The notes: a model not told the origin generated them from the sequence alone. DNA of 64,000 bases from Selaginella moellendorffii (GCF_000143415.4 NW_003314407.1:124001-188000), one strand, 5' to 3'. Shown: positions 12,637 to 24,109, counted from the stretch's first letter. Program-made: numbers and translations.

Positions 12637-12951
12637 TTAAAAAAAACAATATATTCAGTGTGTGAATATGGTAGTATATGTTCTAGAAAACATGCGTGCC
12701 ATGTCTGTGGGAATACATGTTTTGAAGAACATATAGAAGCCATGTAGGATGATAATGGTTTGGCAGTAACATTCTCATAAATAACAAATCTCAATCCAAT
12801 GGCACGGCCGGATCACCTTAATGGGCAAGAGAGTTCAAGTAGGCACCACTCGCCCAGGAAACCGTCAGGAAGGCGAAAAACATTCCTCGCCAAGCTGGCG
12901 TCACTATCATAAGATTTCATAGTGGATCGCCACCCCATGTGTAACTGTTAG
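12637..12951. other. Intergenic region downstream of PPR gene
   Basis: No gene is seen. A GC-richer block at 12795-12950 contrasts with the AT-rich flank and may belong to the 3' UTR of the minus-strand PPR gene. Confidence 0.4.
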
Positions 12952-14643
12952 TCACAGTCTACTCACATGTAAGAGATGGTTTCTCATTAATACATACGAA
13001 GAGCCGCGGTTTGGATCCATTTCATTTGCTGCTGACTGCCATCGCTTGGTGTCGTGGTGAATCTTGCAAGCATTTGCAAATGCCACCCATATCTGTGTCT
13101 CGGCCTGGAAAGGCATGGCGTCAAGAACATCCCAAGCGCACTCTAGATGCCCCGCGCGTCCAAAGCTGTCAACCACGCAGCAGTAGTGCTCTTGCCCGGG
13201 AAGAATCCCATAGTCCTGCTGCATGGATCTCAAGTAGTGGCAAACTCGCCAGAGTCCACCAAGCTGACTACATGCCGTGAGCAAGCTCACAAACGAGACC
13301 CCTCGCGGACAGAGGCCCTCGAGCTCCATGGATTGGAAGAGTGTAATTGTTTGTCCGGCAAGCCCCGCGTTGGCCAGAGCCGTGAGCATCGCGTTCCAGG
13401 ACCACTCGTCTCGTTTCGGCATTATATCGAATAAAAGCCGGGCTTGGCGGACGCTGCTCTGTGCGTGCACTGCAATCAGCGTGTTCCAGGACACCACATT
13501 CGTCTCGGGCATGCTCTCAAACGCGGCCACTGCCTCGTCGACATGCCCTTGGTTAGCATTCACTGCGATCATGGAGTTCCAGGAGAGAGTGCTCCACTTT
13601 GGCATTCGATCAAAGACTTTCTTGGCTTGTTCTGTATGGCCATTGAGGCCAAAGGCTGCCACCATTGCATCGCACGACACAAGATCTCGATTGGGCATGG
13701 AGCAAAACATTTGTGTGGCGCGGTCGAGTGTCCCTGGGGATTGGGCGTAGCAAATCATCATCGACGTCCAAGTAACTGGATCCCATACGGGGATTTGAGA
13801 GAAGAGGTTCTCTACCTCTTGCGTCCCTCCGGCATGAGCGTAAGCCGTGATTACCGTGTTCCATGACACTCGGTCTCTTACAGGCATCGACTCAAACAGG
13901 CTCTTGGATCTTGCGAGGTTACCACTGCGAGCTGCCGCGGCGATGAGGGAGTTCCATGACACAACGTCCGGCTCTGGGATGGCCTGGAACAGATCCATGG
14001 CTGCCTGGAGCTGCCCTCTTTGAGCATATCCAGCAAGCATCGTGTTCCAGGAGTTCACAATAGTTTCTGACATCCTGCTCAACACCTCGAGGGCGTTATC
14101 TATCATTCCAAGCTGGGTGTATGCAGTGATCATCGCGTTCCAAGACACCACATTTCTCTCCGGCATGCTTGTAAAGATTTGGCTCGCATCTTGGACATGC
14201 CCGTCTTGGGCATATGCGCAAAGAAGAGACGTCCAAGAGATTACATTGGTCTCTGGCATTTTCCCCAGAAAATACTCTGCAGCATCTATATCCCCAGATT
14301 GTGCCAAGACCCCAACGATCATTGTCCAGGAAATCTCGCTGCGACATGGCATTACTTGAAACAGTGACTTTGCTAGCAAAACGTTCCCGCAATGGGCATA
14401 TGCAGAAATAATCAGGTTCCAGGAGACAGCATTAGGCTTGTGAATCGAATTAAAGACGCGACGGGCCTCCTCCAGGCTCCCACATCGAGAATACATCTGG
14501 ATCAAAAGATTGGAGAGATAAGTATGCTGGTGTGGGTTAACGAGATGCCGCTGGATGCAAGCGTGAATGGCGCGCGCCTCGCTCAGATCCTTCGCCGATC
14601 TCACTAGTGTCACGTAAAACGTGCTCTTACAAGACCCTGTCAT
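12952..14643 (-). CDS. Pentatricopeptide repeat protein, PLS-like, 563 residues
   Basis: Intronless gene built almost entirely of PPR motifs, many 31 residues long with the pattern VVSWNxxIxAYAxxGxxxxAxxLFxxMP. The motifs begin after an N-terminal region (LSEARAIHACIQRHL, a typical first motif) and end with a partial E-like region (GQEHYCCVVDSFGRAGHLE … AETQIWVAFANACKIH). There is no DYW deaminase domain. Such proteins normally act in mitochondria or chloroplasts on specific RNAs by editing, splicing or processing; the target cannot be read from the sequence. The ATG at 14641-14643 is the start, and PsbP begins 219 bp away on the other strand. Confidence 0.93.
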   Translation of the reverse strand: MTGSCKSTFYVTLVRSAKDLSEARAIHACIQRHLVNPHQHTYLSNLLIQMYSRCGSLEEARRVFNSIHKPNAVSWNLIISAYAHCGNVLLAKSLFQVMPCRSEISWTMIVGVLAQSGDIDAAEYFLGKMPETNVISWTSLLCAYAQDGHVQDASQIFTSMPERNVVSWNAMITAYTQLGMIDNALEVLSRMSETIVNSWNTMLAGYAQRGQLQAAMDLFQAIPEPDVVSWNSLIAAAARSGNLARSKSLFESMPVRDRVSWNTVITAYAHAGGTQEVENLFSQIPVWDPVTWTSMMICYAQSPGTLDRATQMFCSMPNRDLVSCDAMVAAFGLNGHTEQAKKVFDRMPKWSTLSWNSMIAVNANQGHVDEAVAAFESMPETNVVSWNTLIAVHAQSSVRQARLLFDIMPKRDEWSWNAMLTALANAGLAGQTITLFQSMELEGLCPRGVSFVSLLTACSQLGGLWRVCHYLRSMQQDYGILPGQEHYCCVVDSFGRAGHLECAWDVLDAMPFQAETQIWVAFANACKIHHDTKRWQSAANEMDPNRGSSYVLMRNHLLHVSRL

Positions 14644-14862
14644 CCATTACACTGGAGCAAACCCAGGAAACTTTGGCAGAGAATACCCGGAGTGGGCATC
14701 TGGAAACGCAAGCGTCCAGTTAAGAGCTGGTTTATCTTTGAAGATATTGGCTTACGTGGCATCCGGCGGGCCAATGGCAATGAGCCCCTTATCCACAAGG
14801 GATCCAATTGGTGGCGGGAGAAAGAGAGGGCTTTCTCCAATCGATCCATCCATCCGAGAGCA
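14644..14862. promoter_or_regulatory. Divergent intergenic region between PPR gene and PsbP
   Basis: Only 219 bp separate the two start codons, so this stretch must hold both 5' leaders and any promoter elements. No individual element was assigned with confidence. Confidence 0.5.
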
Positions 14863-15863
14863 ATGGCGGCCACAGCGGCAATGGTGTCCTCGGCGGCGGC
14901 ATTGGCATCGTCGCGGAGCGGCGTCCATGGCGCCAGCCTCGTCTCGGCCAAGGCGCCCCTCCCCAAGGCGGTGGCGGCGAGGCAAAGCCTGAGCTGCAGC
15001 TGCTCCATGGCGGACGAGGAGGAGCAAGGAGTGTCGAGGAGACTGGCCTTGGCGCTGGCGGCCGGAGCTCTTGTGGCCACCGGCAAGGTGTCCACTGCGA
15101 GTGCGGCTTATGGCGAGGCGGGTAAGCCATTCTCCTCTTCCTTGCCATGGTTTTAGCTAGCAAGCTAATCCAATTGTCTCCTCGCTTTGCTCGAGCAGCC
15201 AATGTGTTTGGCTCGCCAAAGCAACAGTCGGGCTTCACCACCTTGACCGGCGATGGCTTCAAGCTGGACGTGCCCTCCAAGTGGAATCCCAGCAAAGAAC
15301 TCGAGTTCCCTGGCACACTGCTGCGATACGAGGACAACTTCGACCAAAAATCCAACCTTGCAGTCATGGTCATCCCCACGGACAAGAAATCCATCACCGA
15401 CTACGGATCGCCCGAGGAGTTTCTCAGTGCTGTAAGTATCAATCATCTCATGTCGATTCACTTGATTTCTTGCTTTCTTTTGCAGTATAGCTATCTCCTC
15501 GGCAAGCAGGCCTATGCTGGCAAGACCGTCTCAGAGGTATAGTTCATCTCATCCATGTCCATGAATCGAGCTCAAAGTTTTTCCGTGAATCCTGGCTGGC
15601 AGGGAGGATTTGATCCCAACGCCGTGGCCACTGCCGCGGTGCTACAATCCAAGACAAAAGACATCAATGGGAAGAAGTACTACGATCTGGATGTACTGAC
15701 CAGAACAGCCGACGGTGACGAGGGTGGCACGCACCAGCTGATCGTTGCGTCCATCAACAATGGCAAGCTCTACTTGCTCAAGGCACAAGCGGGCGACAAG
15801 AGGTGGTTCAAGGGCGCGCAGAAGTTCGTCAAGGGTGTTGCCGAATCCTTCAGCTTGGCTTAG
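14863..15863 (+). CDS. psbP: Oxygen-evolving complex 23-kDa protein PsbP, 4 exons
   Basis: Predicted exons: 14863-15121, 15199-15431, 15486-15536 and 15603-15863, giving 267 residues. The N-terminus is a bipartite thylakoid-lumen transit peptide: a Ser/Ala-rich stromal part, then [24 protein letters not shown] with twin Arg and an A-x-A-like cleavage site. The mature protein has the PsbP core: [72 protein letters not shown] and KQ-rich termini ending [12 protein letters not shown]. PsbP stabilises the Mn cluster and Ca/Cl binding of photosystem II in the lumen. It converges with the UGT gene, whose stop lies about 142 bp downstream on the other strand. Confidence 0.96.
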
Positions 15864-16005
15864 ATATATATACCTTATAGCAAGCTCCACCACAAAGCTC
15901 TAAAACGTGAAAGAAAGCGAACCTTAAATTCATCGCTGATCGCTCTCGCTCTCGATAGAGGTGTACATTTTCTACGATGCTTGCGTGAATTTTATTCAAG
16001 GAACA

Positions 16006-17436
16006 TCAGAAGAATTTAGTTTGGCGCGAACGATTACTCTCGAGAACTTTGTTGATCAAGTCTTTGATCTTCCGAGGCGATACGTTGAAAGCAGCGCGAG
16101 CGGCCTCTTTCACCTGGGCACCCTTCCTCCTCAAACACTCGCTCTCGTCAATGACCGCTCGAAAAGCTTGCTCGAAAGCAATTCTCGTGATCAAACCATC
16201 TTTTCCATCTTTCGCCAGCCCCACGCCAATCCCCAAGTGCTCCACGATAATCCGTGCGTTCCCTCGCTGCTCTCCATAAAATGGCATCGTGATCATCGGA
16301 ACGCCCCGGCTTAAGCTCTCCATCGTTGAGTTCCATCCGCAGTGGGTCATGAAACCACCCACGGCCCTGTGCGACAGAACCAAGAGCTGTGGTGCCCATT
16401 TCCTCACCGCCATTCCTGTCTTGTTCGTCGTCGCCCGTTCCAGGAATCCTTCCGGAAGTAACTCCTCGGCACCATTGTTCAAAACCCACAGAAATCTCTT
16501 CTCGCTTGCTTCCAATCCAAGCGCAAGCTCTTCGATTTGTTTCCGGTTAGCGCGAGCGAAGCTTCCAAACGAGATGTACACGACGGACGCGGTGGGCTGC
16601 TCGTCCAGCCATGCCAAGCACTCGACTTTGTCATAGTCTTCACAAGCATTGTCCTCCGCGAAGTAAGAGTCTGGAAGCAAAGGCCCGATATCCACGAAAG
16701 GAACCTTGTTGGGATTTATCTGGGGGTTCTCGCTCACAGCGATGCATGCCTCCTCCTCGATCGCAGCAAACGTGTTGCACATCACTCCAGCTGCCTCGTG
16801 AGCTCGAACAGCGTTTGTCACGTAGAAATCCCGCATGACTTTGGGGACTGTCTCTAAGATCAAGTCGATAACTTGGTCGCTCGAGAGTGGCGAGAGTCCA
16901 GCCGAATCTATCCCGGGTATTCGCACCAGCTCTTGAACTCGTACAGGAAGCTTGTTCTGGTGTAGCATATTCTTGACGTAGAAATGGAAGGCTAGTGCCA
17001 TTCCCGGCGATGGGTAGAAGATAATCCTGGGAATGTTGAGCTCGTCTGCTACGTCTTGGGCCCAGGAAGCAAGCAAGTTGTCCGTGATGATGCAACTTAT
17101 AGGAGGATTGGCAGCACTAATGAGCTCCTTAAGTTCTACTCCATCTTCGGGATGGAATCCAAAGGCCCAGCCCATGAGCTCCATCGAGTCGTGCCCTGAG
17201 CTCGATTCCTGCTGCTCTTTGGAAGGGAAGTTCTTCTTGAGCGTCTGGAACTTGATGTGTGGGTTGCATGCTCGTGCTTTGGCCTCTCTCTTCACTTGTT
17301 CAAGCCTAAAATCATGACAAACGTAGCTTACCTCGAAACCAAGGCCGGCTAGCCTGCTCGCGAGCACCAAAGCTGGGATCATATGCCCTTGAGCTGAATA
17401 AGGAACCACCATCAAGCGAGGGACCTCCTCCTCCAT
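16006..17436 (-). CDS. UDP-glycosyltransferase (family 1), copy A
   Basis: Intronless, 476 residues. The C-terminal PSPG box spans W347 to Q390 (WAPQLLVLSHRAVGG … HCGWNSTMES … MPFYGEQ), and its last residue Gln usually indicates UDP-glucose as donor. The N-terminal acceptor domain has the catalytic His in SAQGHMIP (H18) and the partner Asp in ITDN (about D119). Family-1 enzymes glucosylate small lipophilic acceptors such as phenolics, hormones or terpenoids in the cytosol; the acceptor here is unknown. It is a close paralog of the gene at 34652-36067. Both are embedded in homologous flanks, which shows segmental duplication rather than duplication of the gene alone. Confidence 0.95.
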   Translation of the reverse strand: MEEEVPRLMVVPYSAQGHMIPALVLASRLAGLGFEVSYVCHDFRLEQVKREAKARACNPHIKFQTLKKNFPSKEQQESSSGHDSMELMGWAFGFHPEDGVELKELISAANPPISCIITDNLLASWAQDVADELNIPRIIFYPSPGMALAFHFYVKNMLHQNKLPVRVQELVRIPGIDSAGLSPLSSDQVIDLILETVPKVMRDFYVTNAVRAHEAAGVMCNTFAAIEEEACIAVSENPQINPNKVPFVDIGPLLPDSYFAEDNACEDYDKVECLAWLDEQPTASVVYISFGSFARANRKQIEELALGLEASEKRFLWVLNNGAEELLPEGFLERATTNKTGMAVRKWAPQLLVLSHRAVGGFMTHCGWNSTMESLSRGVPMITMPFYGEQRGNARIIVEHLGIGVGLAKDGKDGLITRIAFEQAFRAVIDESECLRRKGAQVKEAARAAFNVSPRKIKDLINKVLESNRSRQTKFF

Positions 17437-17687
17437 TATTGATCACTCTCCTTGGTACCCTGGACTTCCTTCTAGACAGGCCTTGAAACAAATGGTGCCA
17501 AAATGATCACTGTTGTTCCTGCAAAAATGAAGCAGCATAGCTCGCTCGTAGCATCGACAAACACGCTAAAACGAATCTTAAGACAGAGCATAAAAAACAA
17601 AACAAATACTATTGGTGAGGATTGGCTTGTTAGCTTATGCCAGTTGTCCATCATACTCGATACTGATAACCACTTCTAACTCGTCAT
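17437..17687. other. Upstream region of UGT copy A, duplicated flank
   Basis: This sequence aligns with 36068-36280 upstream of the second UGT (for example gtgatcactgttgttcc and gcatcgacaaacacgctaaaa). It therefore marks the duplicated unit and includes the UGT promoter. It ends at the target-site duplication gtcat of the copia insertion. Confidence 0.75.
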
Positions 17688-17774
17688 TGTTACACGACAC
17701 ACCTCACCACATAGACATTAGGGTTTTCCTGTTGTGTCTGTTAGTGCAGTGCGCTTTGATCCCGATTTGTCTCA
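17688..17774 (+). repeat. 5' LTR of the copia element (87 bp)
   Basis: Begins tgttacacgacacacctcac and ends gatttgtctca. Against the 3' LTR it shows four substitutions plus a 3-base and a 2-base indel by my alignment. The length is far below the usual several hundred bases for copia LTRs. Confidence 0.93.
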
Positions 17775-20700
17775 TGGTATCACAGCTAGGATAGCATTAT
17801 GGAAGGAAAGCCATCCATCCACAAGTTTGATGGAGAAGGGTTTGAACGATTCAAGATCCATTTTGAATCCTACCTCTTGTTTCATGGTTTGTTGGGGATT
17901 GGAGATGGGACAGAGCCATCACCGGCTCCAGGCTTTAGTGCTGTTGAGGTGCGTGGTTAGAACCTTTTGGGATTCCAAGGCTAGAGGGAGTATTGTGATG
18001 TGCTTGTCCTTGAATGTTCTCTTTGCTACTCCATCAATTCGGAAGTCCACTGTGGTAGTGCTCTAGACATGGTTGAGCAACACCTACAACACCAAGAGTG
18101 AAATGGATGTTTTCAACTTCCATTCACAAATGGATTCCTTGAGGCTAGAGGAAAATGGCAATATCCAGACTCACACTGCCAAGCTCCAAGTCTTCTTCAC
18201 ACAATTTGCGGCTGCTGGGGCAAAGCACTATCTCACGGATGAGCAGCAGAGGCTACAGCTCTATAGGTCCTTGCCAGCTAATTGGAAGAATGCAGTTGAG
18301 AGCCTACTTCTCCAACCAAGGATGACTTGGGCAGATGCCATAAGGAGTTTTCACAACATTGAGGCCATGTGAAGTGAGAGAGTAGAAATACCATAAACTA
18401 TGTATGCTTTGCAAGCTTCTGGTGATGCCAAGGTGGCAAAATTGCATACAGCTGCAAATGCCAGGAACCAATGCACTTGCTGTTTGGAGATGGGCCATTG
18501 GGCTCAAGATTGCACTACTACAAAGCCTGTCAAGTGACTAGCTATAATGGCAAAAAGCCAATTTGCTCGAGGGTGATAGAATTAGTACAACAAATGAGGC
18601 TATTGAGGAGCTCTACAATGTAGAGGCAGTTGCAGCACCAAGTAAGTGGCTTTTAGACTCTGGTTGTACTAATCTTATGGGCAATAAGAAGAGTCTTTTT
18701 AAGTGTTATCAATTGAGCATTGGAAAATGTGGTGTTCATTTAAATGATAATTCACTATCCCCGTGGAAGGCATTGGGCAATTTTGGCGACCATAGCATTT
18801 AATGGTGCTATGCATATCTCCACCTTGCGATGAAATTTAATATCCATTGCCAAGATATGTGATCAAAATGCAATGGTAGTCTTTGATGTAAAGGGAGTCT
18901 CTTTTGTTGACTCTAGCAACTTTCACATGCTTGGTACACAGTTGCTTTGTGGGTCACATATTAGGGACTTGTATGAAATCATTGCTGTTGACCAAGTTTA
19001 AACCTTTCAAACTGTGGAGGCAAATTCTTGTGTAGAGCTTTGGCACAAGAGACTTGGTCATGTCTATTACCAATCTCTTCAACGGATGAAATCCTAAGAT
19101 ATTGTTACTAAATTTGATTTTCAACATATCCCATTTACATTTTGTGAAGCTTACATTTTAAGCAAGCATCACTGCACAATTGGACTTTTGGACTTGGTCC
19201 ATTCTGATCTTTGTGGCCCTATAGATGTGCCAAGCCACGATGGTACAAGATATTTCATTACAATCATTAATGACTATAGCTGTTGGATATGCATCCACTT
19301 CTTGATGCATAAGAGTGATGTAGTTGCTGCATTTCAAATGTACAAAACTTATATTGAAAATTTCCTTGGTCGAAAGATAAAAGTTTTTTAAGTTGTTGGT
19401 GGTGGTGAATACCTTAACAATGAGCTTTAGGGCATCTGTCATGATATAAGCATACAATTGCAAGCCACAATCTGCTACACCCCCCAGTAAAATGGTGTTG
19501 CAAAAAGGAAGAATCACACTTTTGTCAATGTTACTTACACCTTGTTGTTTGATGCATATCTTGACAAGATGTTTTGGCAAAAGGCTATAGCTATAGCAAT
19601 GCATATCCAAAATTGCCTTGCCACAATTGCTTTGGATGGAAAAACCCTTAATGCATTTTGGATGGGTTCTACTCCTGATGTATCCCACTTTTAGGTCTTT
19701 AGTTGTGTAGTATATGTGCTACCCATGATTTACTTTAAAAAAGCTAGATCCCAATAGTAAAAAATTTATCTTCATAGGATATACACAAGACTACACCATT
19801 GGGAGAAAAGCTTACAAGTTGTGGGATCTTGCATCTCACAAAGCCCTTGTAAGCATAGATGTCATGTTCAACGAGGATAACTTTCCCATGCGTATAAAGG
19901 CTCTTCAAGATCCTTCTTTCATTGCTAAGACTTGGCTCATTCCTTTGATCTCATTTATGGGATATGGTCCACTCTTGCCTCTGCCTTTAGATCTTATTCA
20001 TGAGTTACCATTAGAGATTCCACTCGGGAATCCTCCACTTCTAGACATGCTTGAACTAGCTGATGCTCCTCTAGTCAAGGACAGGCCTTCGACACCTCCA
20101 CCACCTTGTCGACGTTGTGGCATGCTTGACCCAATACTAGTTCTTGATCACCCCCAAGAATGTTGGCCCTTATTGAAAGTCCAAGAAAATGCTAAAGCAA
20201 ATGGTGTAGAGCTTGATGACTTTTATAGTTGACATTGGCATCCCCATGACCTATGATGAGGCCGTCTCAAGATTTGAGGCTCCATCTTGGATGGAAGCCA
20301 TTGCGGAAGAAGTTGCTTCCATTTAGGTTAATGAAACTTATGTTCCAATTGATTCAACACCACCAGAATGACATATTTTGGATCCAAAATGGATTTTTTC
20401 CAAAAAGTATAGGAAAGATGGTCAAATTGTACATTATAAGGCACAGTTGGTTGTTCATGGATTTTGCCAAGTCTATGGCCTTGACTACGATAAAACATTC
20501 TCACTGGTTGTAAAAATGGCCAACCTCCATACCCTTTTTGCACTTGTGGCTGCTCCCAAATGGTAAGTCCACCATATAGATGCCAAAAGAGCATTTTTGA
20601 ATGGGGATTTGCAAGAGGACATCTACATGCATATACTTCTTGGTTTTGAGGATGATATTGCCCATGGCTCTATATGGCAATTGTGGAAAGCTTTATATGG

Positions 20701-21773
20701 CCTCAAACAAAGTTCCTATATTTGGTATCAAAAATTTTATGCCACCCTTCCGTGCTCAGGGCTTTTGTCGCTACCACAATGTGTATGTGAATGGTCATGC
20801 TTATTGTGGCCCTCTATATTGATGATTTGCTCATCATGGGTGATGACACTAATGTCATTGCTGCTCTAAAAGCTGCTCTCAACCAGCAATTCCAGATGAA
20901 GGACTTTGGCCAAGTCTTCTACTTTCTTGGCTTTGAGGTCACACACAATCTTGAGTCTGGTGGCTACATGCTTAACCAACAACGTAAGATCAAATTTTTG
21001 CTAGATTGGTTTGGTATGTGTGATGTCAAGACCCTGATGGTTGTTAATGCTATCAACCTCACAGTTGAGTAGTCTAGTGAGCCTCTACCCACTAGGACTC
21101 CCTATCGCCATCTCATCAGTTGCTTTATATATTTGGCCTTGATGACTTGCCCCAACATCACATATGTGACTATTGCCTTGAGTCAGTACAACACATCACC
21201 AACCACTATACATTGGCAAGCTGCCAAGCATATCATGCAATACCTCTGGGGCACTATAAACTATGGCATTTCTTATTCAGGGGGTGATGCATCATTGACA
21301 TGCTACACAGACACTAGCTTTGCCAACAACAAAGGCCATCACTTGACTTTTGGCATTTGCCTTTCCTTCTCAAGAGGTGCCATCGCATGGGCCTCCAAGC
21401 AACAATCTATGGTGGCACTTTCTAGTGCAGAAGTGGAGTACATTGCACTCACTACTGGTAGCAGGGACGTAGTCTGGGCTTGGAGGTTACTTGCTAAGCT
21501 AGGATGTGCACACACTGGCCCTACTACGTCTTGGTGTGACAACTGAAGCAGCATTGCCATGTCCAAGAACCCCGTCCACCATGCTTGCTTGAAGCACATT
21601 AAAGTCCAATTTCACTATGTGCGTGAGTTGGTTGAGGGCAGCACCCTGGCTGTCCAACATCTCGGGACATAGGACATGCCAGCTGACTTTCTCACCAAGC
21701 AGTTGGGGCCACACCAGTTTCAGCTCCTATGTGACAGATTTGGTTTGGTGAGTGGCTTTGGTTTGGGGGGGAG

Positions 21774-21855
21774 TGTTACACACACCTCACCACATAGACA
21801 TTAGGGTTTTCCTGTTCTGTCCGCTAGCAGTGCGCTTTGATCCCGATTTGTTTCA
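21774..21855 (+). repeat. 3' LTR of the copia element (82 bp)
   Basis: Begins tgttacacacacctcacc and ends gatttgtttca. It is preceded by a purine tract and followed by the target duplication gtcat. Confidence 0.93.
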
Positions 21856-21860
21856 GTCAT

Positions 21861-22075
21861 ACACTTTCTGGAGCCTGAGCACCAAAGGAACTCATGTCAC
21901 GATTCCCTCTCCATGAGGCAAACTTATGCCGGCAAGGGACTTGAGCACATTGATCACCAACAACATGGCAGCTCGATGCCTTCTTCCATGACATCCATGG
22001 ACCTCAGCTTGTCCACCACGTCAAGCAAAGGTGGGAACTGAATGTTGAATGAAGCATGGATAGATGATCGAGCAA
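21861..22075 (-). pseudogene. Dynamin-related (DRP4-like) fragment, copy A
   Basis: On minus this encodes IHASFN…LLDVVDKLRSMDVMEEGIELP and then loses frame at the P-loop. Where family members read GDQSSGKSS, this copy encodes GDQCAQ. It aligns with 36560-36740, which carries the same dynamin N-terminal segment. Only this part of the gene survives, and the copia element inserted immediately beside it. Confidence 0.75.
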
Positions 22076-22336
22076 AAGTGCAAACAGAAAATCTACCTGG
22101 AGAGAAGCTCTGCGAAACACAAGCCACCATTGCACATAAATCTAAGGCGCACATATATACAGAGTGAGTTGTCCGTTGATCTTCAAACATCAAGAACAAA
22201 AGCCAACAGTCAGCACATTGAATGCTCGCCACCTTCATTCGAAGCCTGTGGAGGAAAAAAGTAAAAGAGTATGCACAATTTAGAAAAACAACGAACCTTG
22301 GGTAGAGGTCAATCGACTATTGCCGCTCAATCCACT

Positions 22337-23530
22337 TCTTCCCATGCACTCACAGCCTCGAAAAGCACACTCTTCACATGTTTCGCAGCTAGGCTGTTGA
22401 GAGTAGCCCTGTGCCACGTGGGTAGGAGAGTCACGAGTCTTCATCGGTTCACCATATCACACATTCCATTCCATACATACTATGACAGATCTTGAGCACT
22501 ATCACACAGTTTCACCTTTTTTTTAGATAGGCCACATCCAAAACACACGTTTGAAAATCCAACATACTGAGCAGCACTATCGGAGTCCCACTTGGGAACA
22601 GGCCTTGCAACTCGCAAGCCCGTGTCGGCATCCCCGTGAACTTGGCATGCCGCAAGTGGGATGCTGCTGGCGAATATGTCCACCATGCACACGACATGCT
22701 TTTCGCCGGGTTGTATCCCATAGTCGTGTAACATCGAGCTGTAGAAGAGGAATGCTTCGTTAGCTTGACTGCACCCCTAGAAAACACTGGTAGATGTGAT
22801 CGTGTTGGGCTTGAATTCTGCCGCAGCATTCTCGGATGCTGTCACTGCTTTAAGCATTAGCTCCTACCATCACGGACAAGGAAACTACATCATGTGGCCA
22901 AAGATGATTCACACAGCCAAGCTGTCCATACATTTTCACAAGAGCTGTAAACACCCTGTTGTTGGACGAGCTTTCGTCGAGGGCTGATGTAAGTCTGGCA
23001 TAAATTTCTCGTCCCCAAACAAGTGCTCATATTCCAGCACCGCAACAGAACTTACCACCATTTTTGGAAGACATCCAGAGCCAGCATTAGCTCACCGTTT
23101 TGGACGTAACTAATGATCATAGTGGTCCAGGACAACATCATTGGCACGCATTCGATCGAAAACCTCTCTTGCTTCCATACATGTTGATAAGTGCGCTAGC
23201 AGCTGGAACGAGCTCCTCAAATTTCGGCTAGCTCGTGAAACTCTTTGCCTTGGTCGATGTTTTCGATCACTGCACAATCATCGATGATCACATCAAACGC
23301 ACGTATTCGAGAAAAGCCCGCCCTAGCAGCATTTTCTGGACAACATCAATAGCCTTCCTGTAATGCCGGTTTTGGGCATATGCCGTATTTCCTACATACT
23401 CGAAGAGTACGTGGCTAGAACCCATTGCGCCGTGGATCATCCTTCCCTCAGAAATGCTGCCAGCGCTATGCCAAGCGTGTAGAACGATGCTGAGCGTAAA
23501 TTCTTTTTTGGGCGCCCTTCATCGTGGTCC
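22337..23530 (-). pseudogene. PPR pseudogene, copy A of the duplicated unit
   Basis: Aligns over most of its length with the intact PPR gene at 37003-38682. Matching stretches include the 3' end (agcacactcttcacatgttt), GIQPGEKHVVCMVDIF and WDSDSAAQYVGFSNVCFGCGL. It has many small deletions, insertions and frameshifts, so no long frame survives. It ends near 23530, where homology to the 5' half of the PPR stops. Confidence 0.85.
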
Positions 23531-23539
23531 AGATTTAAT

Positions 23540-23650
23540 TGCCACCGGATCTCGCAGAGCAAATCCAGGTGCCTGTCTGGAATCCGTTCCGTCAAGCACT
23601 ATGGGACTCGCTCTTCTCCTTCGTCCCCCCCCCCCCCCCCCCCCCCCCCA
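23540..23650 (+). repeat. Inverted PPR 5'-end scrap containing a C25 homopolymer
   Basis: Reads on plus as agcactatgggactcgctct, resembling the minus-strand start of the PPR family (agcaccatggggctcgg), so it is inverted relative to the adjacent PPR pseudogene. A similar piece lies at 34440-34545. An uninterrupted run of 25 C residues occupies 23625-23649; the related piece near 34526 has only a short C run. Confidence 0.7.
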
Positions 23651-24100
23651 CGCAATGCTGAAGGGGAGAGAAGCCACGGGCGCTGCCGAGAATGAGAGAT
23701 GGGAGGCCAAGACGTGGAGCAGGAACTGAGAACCTCTGTGCCCCCTGCTTCCGCCCCACCTGGTATACACAAAATGAGAGAAGGGGCATGGGCTTATATG
23801 CTCTATTTCAGGGGCTTGTCACCGCCATGGAGAGTTTGTGAGAAGGGAAGGGAGAGAGACTAGATCGGAAGAGGAAATTGATTAAAATGTGGAGGTGTCA
23901 CCAAAGCAATGTTTGAAATTTATGTAACCTTTATTGAGCTTAGAATTCTTCCTCTCACATCGTTCGACTTGGCTTCCTATTCGATTTATTTATCAAACAA
24001 TGAATGAACCATACCACAGCAAATGTGTCACACAGATTTTCCAATTTTGCGGCAGCCACAATCTGTCATGGCCATTTAGTCTCGGCCGAAATGGGCTGGT
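23651..24100. other. Intergenic DNA in the rearranged block
   Basis: No supported gene. The sequence is a mosaic whose origin I cannot assign. Confidence 0.4.
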
Positions 24101-24109
24101 CAGCGTGGT

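Larger units (their letters stand above)
17688..21855 (+). mobile_element. Ty1/copia LTR retrotransposon, decayed, with ultra-short LTRs
   Basis: About 4.17 kb bounded by TG…CA direct repeats of 87 and 82 bp and flanked on both sides by the 5-bp duplication gtcat (17683-17687 and 21856-21860). A primer binding site tggtatcacagc follows the 5' LTR at 17775, resembling the initiator tRNA-Met site. A purine tract gggggggag ends just before the 3' LTR. The domain order is copia-type: gag (from 17799, MEGKPSIHKFDG), protease-like LLDSG near 18650, GAG-pre-integrase LWHKRLGHVYYQSL near 19030, integrase HSDLCGPIDVPSHDG near 19200, reverse transcriptase with YIDDLL near 20815, and RNase H (CYTDTSFANN, KQQSMVALSSAEVEY) near 21300-21460. 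Several in-frame stops and frame changes interrupt the polyprotein, so it is not expected to be autonomous. Confidence 0.96.

Noticed and set aside
17688-21855. Active copia polyprotein
   Set aside because: Several in-frame stops and frame changes interrupt every domain, and the LTRs have diverged.
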